This document shows, in pieces, positions 31,383 through 35,141 of a stretch of DNA of 35,141 bases; positions within the stretch are counted from its first letter, which is position 1; every line of letters starts with the position of its first letter. Position numbers and translations under genes: made by a program. Source of the DNA: a virus. The notes under the pieces were generated by a model. It saw only the letters and a list, made by a program, of their open reading frames with translations. It made no database searches and was not told the DNA's origin. The DNA lies in the IMG/VR virus record IMGVR_UViG_3300024313_000504, positions 1-35,141 of that record, one strand, 5' to 3'.

Positions 31383-31394
31383 TATAAATCAAAT
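31383..31394 (+). promoter_or_regulatory. Putative late promoter, TATAAATCAAAT
   Basis: Closest in form to the T4 late promoter TATAAATA (TATATAAATCAAAT from 31381), 24 nt before the ATG at 31407. Confidence 0.55.
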
Positions 31395-31406
31395 AACTAC
31401 TAGAAA

Positions 31407-33212
31407 ATGTCAGGAAAAAAATTATTAATTCTTGAAAGACAGAAATCAAATTTAGATATAACTACCGGTGAAGACGGTTCTGTTGTATTAGAGGGAGTAT
31501 TTACCGAATTTGATGTTAAGAACAAGAATAACCGAATTTATGAGGAGAAAGAAGTAATGCCTCACATTAATGAATTACAAGAAAAGGTTAAGACCAATAA
31601 GCTTCTAGGTGAATTAGACCACCCAAAAGATTTTGATGTTAGTTTAGCTAATGTATCTCATGTTGTAGAATCTTTAGATTATGATAAAGATAAAAAACAA
31701 GTTATTGGTAAAATAAGATTATTAAATACTTCTAAAGGTAAAGAAGCGCAGGCTCTTATCAAAGATGGTATTCCTTTACATATTTCAAGTAGAGCTGCTG
31801 GTACAGTAGATGAAAATGGTAAAGTTAAAATTAAAAAGTTTTTTACTTATGATCTGGTTGCAGATCCTGGTTTTGAGAATGCAGAATTATCCAGAGTAAA
31901 TGAATCTTTTGGCCTAAGTAATGATGATGGAATATTGATTTACGAAATGGAAGAAACTGAAAATAACAACGATAATAAAAAAGATCTAACAATGGAAAAT
32001 AAAAACTATGTATCCGTCGAAGATTTTCAAAAGTATACTGAATATGTATCTGGAGTTCTAAGTAATGTTAAGGAATCTACTAATTCTAACAATGATGAGG
32101 TAATGGAAAAACTTATTAAGTACACCGAGCATATTGCAGAGAAAGTAAATCAGGTTACTGATTATGCTGAATACTTATCAGAAAACTTAGACAAAAATAT
32201 TTCATACTCTGACTATTTAGCAGAGAATGTAAATTCAATTAAAGATTATGCTTCTTATTTAGCTGAAGAGCTTGATGGTAGTATTCAATATTCTGAGCAT
32301 GTTGCTGAGATGGCTGACAAAGGAATTCAATATTCTAACTATGTTGCCGAAAACTTAGAAAAGAGTATCGATTATTCTGAATATGTAGCCGAGAAGGTTG
32401 ATCAGAATATTGCTTATTCTGAATATCTTGGTGAAAATGTAGATAAGAGTATTAAATATTCTGAATACATTGCAGAGAATATAAATACTCCTAAAGCCGA
32501 TTCTATTAATGAAGATACTGTTAATGAATACGGAATGAAGGAAGGTGCTATGCCAACAATGGAAGAAGTTTCAAAATGTATGGATGAAGGTATGACATAC
32601 GAACAAGTTTGTGAAAAGTATCCAGATGCTGATAAAGGCAAATTAAAAGAAATGTGTGAATCGTGTGGTAAAACTCATGAGACTGTAGATTATAAAAATT
32701 CTATTGAAGAAAAATTAGAAAAGTTAATTGCAGCTGCTGAGGTTAAGAATGTATCTGAAATGCACTTTATGAATTTCTTAGGAGAATCTAAAAAGAATGA
32801 ATTTAATTCTTTATCAACAGAGAAGCAAGCTATGATTGTAGAATCAATGAATGCTAAACCAATTATGTCAACTATACAAGCTGAAAATATTTGGGAATCT
32901 AATTTTATTGAAAAGAAAAGAGAATTAGATGTAGTTTCTGATATGCCAGAAAAATTTAAAGAAAAATGGAATAACCTTTCTGAATCAAGACAACATCAAA
33001 TTATTTCTGAATCAAGGTTTCATCCTGTAAATAATCAATATGGAATTAATAACTTTTGGTCAACAAGAGATCTTAGAGATACTCAAATTGTAACAGAAGC
33101 TATTAACGAAAGTAAAACTGCTGCCGAGTCTGCAAATACAAAAGAGCCATTAATAAATGAATCTTTTAAAAACGACTTAGTAAACAAAATGAAATTCAGA
33201 TTAGGTAGATAA
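31407..33212 (+). CDS. 21: Prohead protease fused to scaffold/core protein (T4 gp21-gp22-like)
   Basis: 601 aa. Residues 1-165 are a gp21-type serine protease (S77 family): a conserved start (GVFTEFDVKNKNNRIYEE), catalytic H72 in LGELDHPKD, and catalytic S127 or S128 in HISSRAAGT. T4 gp21 has 212 residues and gp22 is a separate 269-residue scaffold. Here the frame continues through an Asn-rich linker (183-195), a helical region with ten 14-residue repeats (210-364), a Cys-rich patch (C391, C402, C417, C420) and a helical C-terminus. An in-frame ATG at 31992 (M196) could yield the scaffold alone. Eight [LIV]-x-E-S motifs (after E166, E460, E479, E497, E526, E535, E568, E585) look like self-cleavage sites. 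Protease identity is strong; the scaffold role is inferred from position and composition. Confidence 0.88.
   Translation: MSGKKLLILERQKSNLDITTGEDGSVVLEGVFTEFDVKNKNNRIYEEKEVMPHINELQEKVKTNKLLGELDHPKDFDVSLANVSHVVESLDYDKDKKQVIGKIRLLNTSKGKEAQALIKDGIPLHISSRAAGTVDENGKVKIKKFFTYDLVADPGFENAELSRVNESFGLSNDDGILIYEMEETENNNDNKKDLTMENKNYVSVEDFQKYTEYVSGVLSNVKESTNSNNDEVMEKLIKYTEHIAEKVNQVTDYAEYLSENLDKNISYSDYLAENVNSIKDYASYLAEELDGSIQYSEHVAEMADKGIQYSNYVAENLEKSIDYSEYVAEKVDQNIAYSEYLGENVDKSIKYSEYIAENINTPKADSINEDTVNEYGMKEGAMPTMEEVSKCMDEGMTYEQVCEKYPDADKGKLKEMCESCGKTHETVDYKNSIEEKLEKLIAAAEVKNVSEMHFMNFLGESKKNEFNSLSTEKQAMIVESMNAKPIMSTIQAENIWESNFIEKKRELDVVSDMPEKFKEKWNNLSESRQHQIISESRFHPVNNQYGINNFWSTRDLRDTQIVTEAINESKTAAESANTKEPLINESFKNDLVNKMKFRLGR
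32121..32498 (+). repeat. Nine tandem 14-residue (42-bp) coding repeats in the scaffold region
   Basis: Residues 239-364 are nine consecutive units of 14 residues with the consensus YSEYVAENVDKSIx. A tenth, degenerate copy begins at Y210 (YTEYVSGVLSNVKE) and is separated by an Asn-rich insert. Fourteen residues equal two heptads, so the segment should form a long amphipathic helix or coiled coil. The DNA copies have diverged, so the repeat is protein-level rather than a recent tandem duplication. Confidence 0.9.
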
Positions 33213-33274
33213 TCTAATCTAAAAGATATTAATCGAATGGTTAAGAAGAAAAGAACCGAGGCGATTAAATAAAC

Positions 33275-33290
33275 GGAATTGAAAAATTCC
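33275..33290 (+). other. GNRA-tetraloop hairpin in the capsid gene leader
   Basis: GGAATT, loop GAAA, AATTCC, in the 107-nt leader before the gp23 gene and 30 nt from its ATG. It has a perfect 6-bp stem with a stable tetraloop and no U-run. A role in mRNA stability or translation of the abundant capsid message is plausible. An 11-codon basic ORF (33237-33272) lies just upstream. Confidence 0.5.
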
Positions 33291-33319
33291 ACAAAAATGC
33301 GAAAAATAATTTTATAAAA

Positions 33320-35029
33320 ATGTACGCAAATCAATTAATCAACGAGGCTGAGGTTCAAAAGACCTGGGGCCCTATCATTGAGGAAAGTACTGGTATCACT
33401 GAAAAAGCCAAGTTATCTTGGATGTCTAAGTATTGCCATTACCATAACCTTAATGAAAGTGTATATAATACTGTACACTTAAATCCAAACATGAATACTC
33501 AAGGTATGGGAGCAACTGCTTTTCCTAGTGATCCTACTACAATGAACAACTTTAACGGTGCTATGACTCCAGGTTCTGGAGATAGACCTTTTTCTTTGTT
33601 ACCACTTGCAATGCAAGTAGCAGCTCAGACTGTAGGTTTAGACTTAGTACCAGTTGTACCAATGCAAGGTCCTATGGGAGTATTAACTTACCTAGACTTC
33701 GTATATGGTGGAGGTAGAACAACTCAAGCTGGTGGAATAGACGGAAACTCTGCTCCATTATTAATTAAAGCTCCACTAACTCAGGTTACTGGAACTGCTT
33801 TAGCTGTAAATTCAGTAATCTACGTAGGTACTGGTGCAAATGCATCATATGAATTAACTTATGTAGGTCAATCAAGAATTGACGGATTTCCAATTTTCCG
33901 TGTAAGAGGTAACTCTGACGCTGCTGGAACTACGTTTGCTCAAGGTACTGAAGGATACGAACCAATTTATACTGCTGTTGCTGCTGCTACTAGCTTTTTC
34001 TTAGAAGCTGCAATGACTACTGACTTAGGTGACTTTGACGGTGCTGCTGAATACGTTAAAGCTTTAGAAGACCATATTACTGGTTTCTCTGGTGATGCGT
34101 TTGAAGACAACAACAGAGCTGGTAATCCACCAATGGTTGCTATTGACTCTAACGATCCTTATGAAAGAGGTGTAGGAGAATCTACTCCAGATAACATTAT
34201 GGGTCTAAGTTTATTTAACAAATCAGTTGCTGCAAAAACTTTCCAAGTTGCTGCTGCCGTAACTAGAGAACAAGTTCAAGATCTGAAGCAATTCGGAATT
34301 GACGCTGTTGCTCAAGTAGAAGCTGTATTGGTAAATGAGTTAACTCAATCTATTAACAAATACATCTTGGATAGAATCTTCAGAAATGGAGCTACTAATG
34401 CAGGTAATGTAAATACTGTTGATGGTTTACAATTATCTGCTGCTTATGGTACTACTGTTGGTGCTGTTACAATTCCACTAGGACTTGGAAATGCTGACAA
34501 CACAACAATTATCAATGCAACTGTTCAAAGAACTATTGTTGGTGCAGGTGGTGAAACACAAGGAACTTTACAACGTAGGTTGTATACTAAAGTACTTGCT
34601 GCTTCTAACCTAATCGCAACAAGAGGAAGAAGAGGACCTGCTACTTTCGCAGTAACTTCTGGAGAAATTGCTACGGCACTTCAGGATGTTGCAGGATTCG
34701 TACCTTACCCACTATCAAATACAATCAACCAAGCTGGTGGATCTTTATATCCAATCGGTGCTTTGGCTGGTGTAACTATTTATGTTGATCCAAACATGGC
34801 TTGGACTGACTATAGAGTTGCTGTAGGTAGAAAAGGTGATGGTAATTCTCCTGGATTAGTATTCATGCCTTACTTAATGGCTGAATCTGTTGAGACAATC
34901 GCAGAAGGAACTATGGCTCCTAAAATCGCGGTTAAATCTAGATTCGCTTTAGTAGACGCTGGATTCCACCCAGAAACAATGTATTACACATTAGGTTTTG
35001 AATTCGAGGCTGGTACTAGTATCATCTAA
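33320..35029 (+). CDS. 23: Major capsid protein (T4 gp23)
   Basis: 569 aa, somewhat longer than T4 gp23 (521). The HK97-fold capsid family is shown by the N-terminal LINEAEVQKTWGPIIEE, PLAMQVAAQTVGLDLVPVVP followed by GPMGVLTYLDFVYGG, and the C-terminal VGRKGDGNSPGLVFMPYL with KSRFALVDAGFHPE. It forms the capsid hexamers. The N-terminal region has candidate protease sites I-E-E22 before S23 and L-N-E46 before S47, matching the [LIV]-x-E-S motifs in the protease-scaffold protein. No TATAAWAATAAA element lies at the usual distance. A hairpin leader and a strong downstream terminator frame the gene. Codon use looks more C- and G-tolerant than its neighbours, as expected for high expression. Confidence 0.97.
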   Translation: MYANQLINEAEVQKTWGPIIEESTGITEKAKLSWMSKYCHYHNLNESVYNTVHLNPNMNTQGMGATAFPSDPTTMNNFNGAMTPGSGDRPFSLLPLAMQVAAQTVGLDLVPVVPMQGPMGVLTYLDFVYGGGRTTQAGGIDGNSAPLLIKAPLTQVTGTALAVNSVIYVGTGANASYELTYVGQSRIDGFPIFRVRGNSDAAGTTFAQGTEGYEPIYTAVAAATSFFLEAAMTTDLGDFDGAAEYVKALEDHITGFSGDAFEDNNRAGNPPMVAIDSNDPYERGVGESTPDNIMGLSLFNKSVAAKTFQVAAAVTREQVQDLKQFGIDAVAQVEAVLVNELTQSINKYILDRIFRNGATNAGNVNTVDGLQLSAAYGTTVGAVTIPLGLGNADNTTIINATVQRTIVGAGGETQGTLQRRLYTKVLAASNLIATRGRRGPATFAVTSGEIATALQDVAGFVPYPLSNTINQAGGSLYPIGALAGVTIYVDPNMAWTDYRVAVGRKGDGNSPGLVFMPYLMAESVETIAEGTMAPKIAVKSRFALVDAGFHPETMYYTLGFEFEAGTSII

Positions 35030-35054
35030 GAATAAAAACTTATAATACAGTTTT

Positions 35055-35086
35055 AAAAGGTTCGCTTAACGGCGGACCTTTTTTTT
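35055..35086 (+). terminator. Intrinsic terminator after the capsid gene
   Basis: AAAAGGTTCGC pairs with GCGGACCTTTT (one G-T pair) around the loop TTAACG, with a run of eight T. It should insulate the capsid message. Confidence 0.92.
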
Positions 35087-35105
35087 GTCTTATATCAGTT
35101 GAATA

Positions 35106-35116
35106 TATAAAAAAAT
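35106..35116 (+). promoter_or_regulatory. Putative phage promoter at the right edge
   Basis: TATAAAAAAAT (TATATAAAAAAAT from 35104), 23 nt before an ATG at 35129 and just after the capsid terminator. Confidence 0.5.
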
Positions 35117-35128
35117 CAATAACTAGAT

Positions 35129-35141
35129 ATGAAAAGAGTAA
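35129..35141 (+). CDS. Start of the next gene (partial)
   Basis: ATG AAA AGA GTA, cut by the window edge. It is supported only by the promoter-like element at the usual 23-nt distance and the A-rich leader. Too short to identify. Confidence 0.45.

Noticed and set aside
32121-32498. CRISPR-like or DNA-level tandem repeat
   Set aside because: The periodicity is in the protein (14 residues). The DNA copies are diverged, contiguous and in frame, with no spacers.

Overview
The window is a continuous, A+T-rich, single-strand (all +) stretch of a T4-like myovirus genome. T4-type core genes are recognisable in both the replication block (clamp, split family B DNA polymerase, UvsX, gp41, gp47, gp46) and the head block (gp15-like, gp55-like sigma, gp4, portal gp20, protease/scaffold gp21-22, capsid gp23). 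The likely host is a member of the Bacteroidota. The best evidence is a 58-residue Hc1-type histone H1-like protein at 9157-9333, a family typical of that phylum. Start codons also lack Shine-Dalgarno sequences and follow A-rich leaders. Host identity is an inference.

Layout. 1-2903: tail of an unknown gene, a NEIL1-like DNA glycosylase, an all-alpha dUTPase/dCTPase-like pyrophosphatase, and the exonuclease half of DNA polymerase. 2977-6381: class I ribonucleotide reductase genes nrdB and nrdA, with a hexapeptide acyltransferase between them. 6391-16469: about 10 kb of accessory genes. These are a KDO-8-phosphate synthase, a GNAT-WbqC fusion, a GT2 glycosyltransferase, the Hc1 protein, and then a tightly coupled operon of HAD phosphatase, APH-fold kinase, sugar-1-phosphate nucleotidyltransferase, GT-B-like protein, NAD-dependent epimerase, C5-methyltransferase-like protein, GT8-like transferase and cyclophilin. 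16511-25177: sliding clamp, SAM methyltransferase, polymerase half of gp43, UvsX, a small ORF, gp41, an unknown ORF, gp47 and gp46. 25203-35141: morphogenesis genes up to the major capsid protein, and the first codons of one more gene.

How the genes work together. The nucleotide enzymes (pyrophosphatase, NrdA/B) supply dNTPs. The two polymerase pieces, clamp, helicase, recombinase and gp46/47 form a T4-style replication-recombination machine. The gp55-like sigma factor probably recognises a recurrent TATAAWAATAAA element that lies 14-27 nt (mostly 23-25) before at least fifteen start codons, including replication genes. The sugar block looks able to build and transfer an activated sugar. Whether its target is phage DNA, the virion or the host envelope cannot be decided from sequence.

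Most unusual points: the polymerase split in the fingers with its halves about 15 kb apart; the KdsA/glycosyl/C5-MTase-like block; the phage-borne Hc1 protein; and a protease-scaffold fusion with ten 14-residue repeats, an internal start and many [LIV]-x-E-S motifs that look like maturation cleavage sites. No stretch over 300 bases lacks a gene, and I saw no tRNA, CRISPR or insertion sequence.
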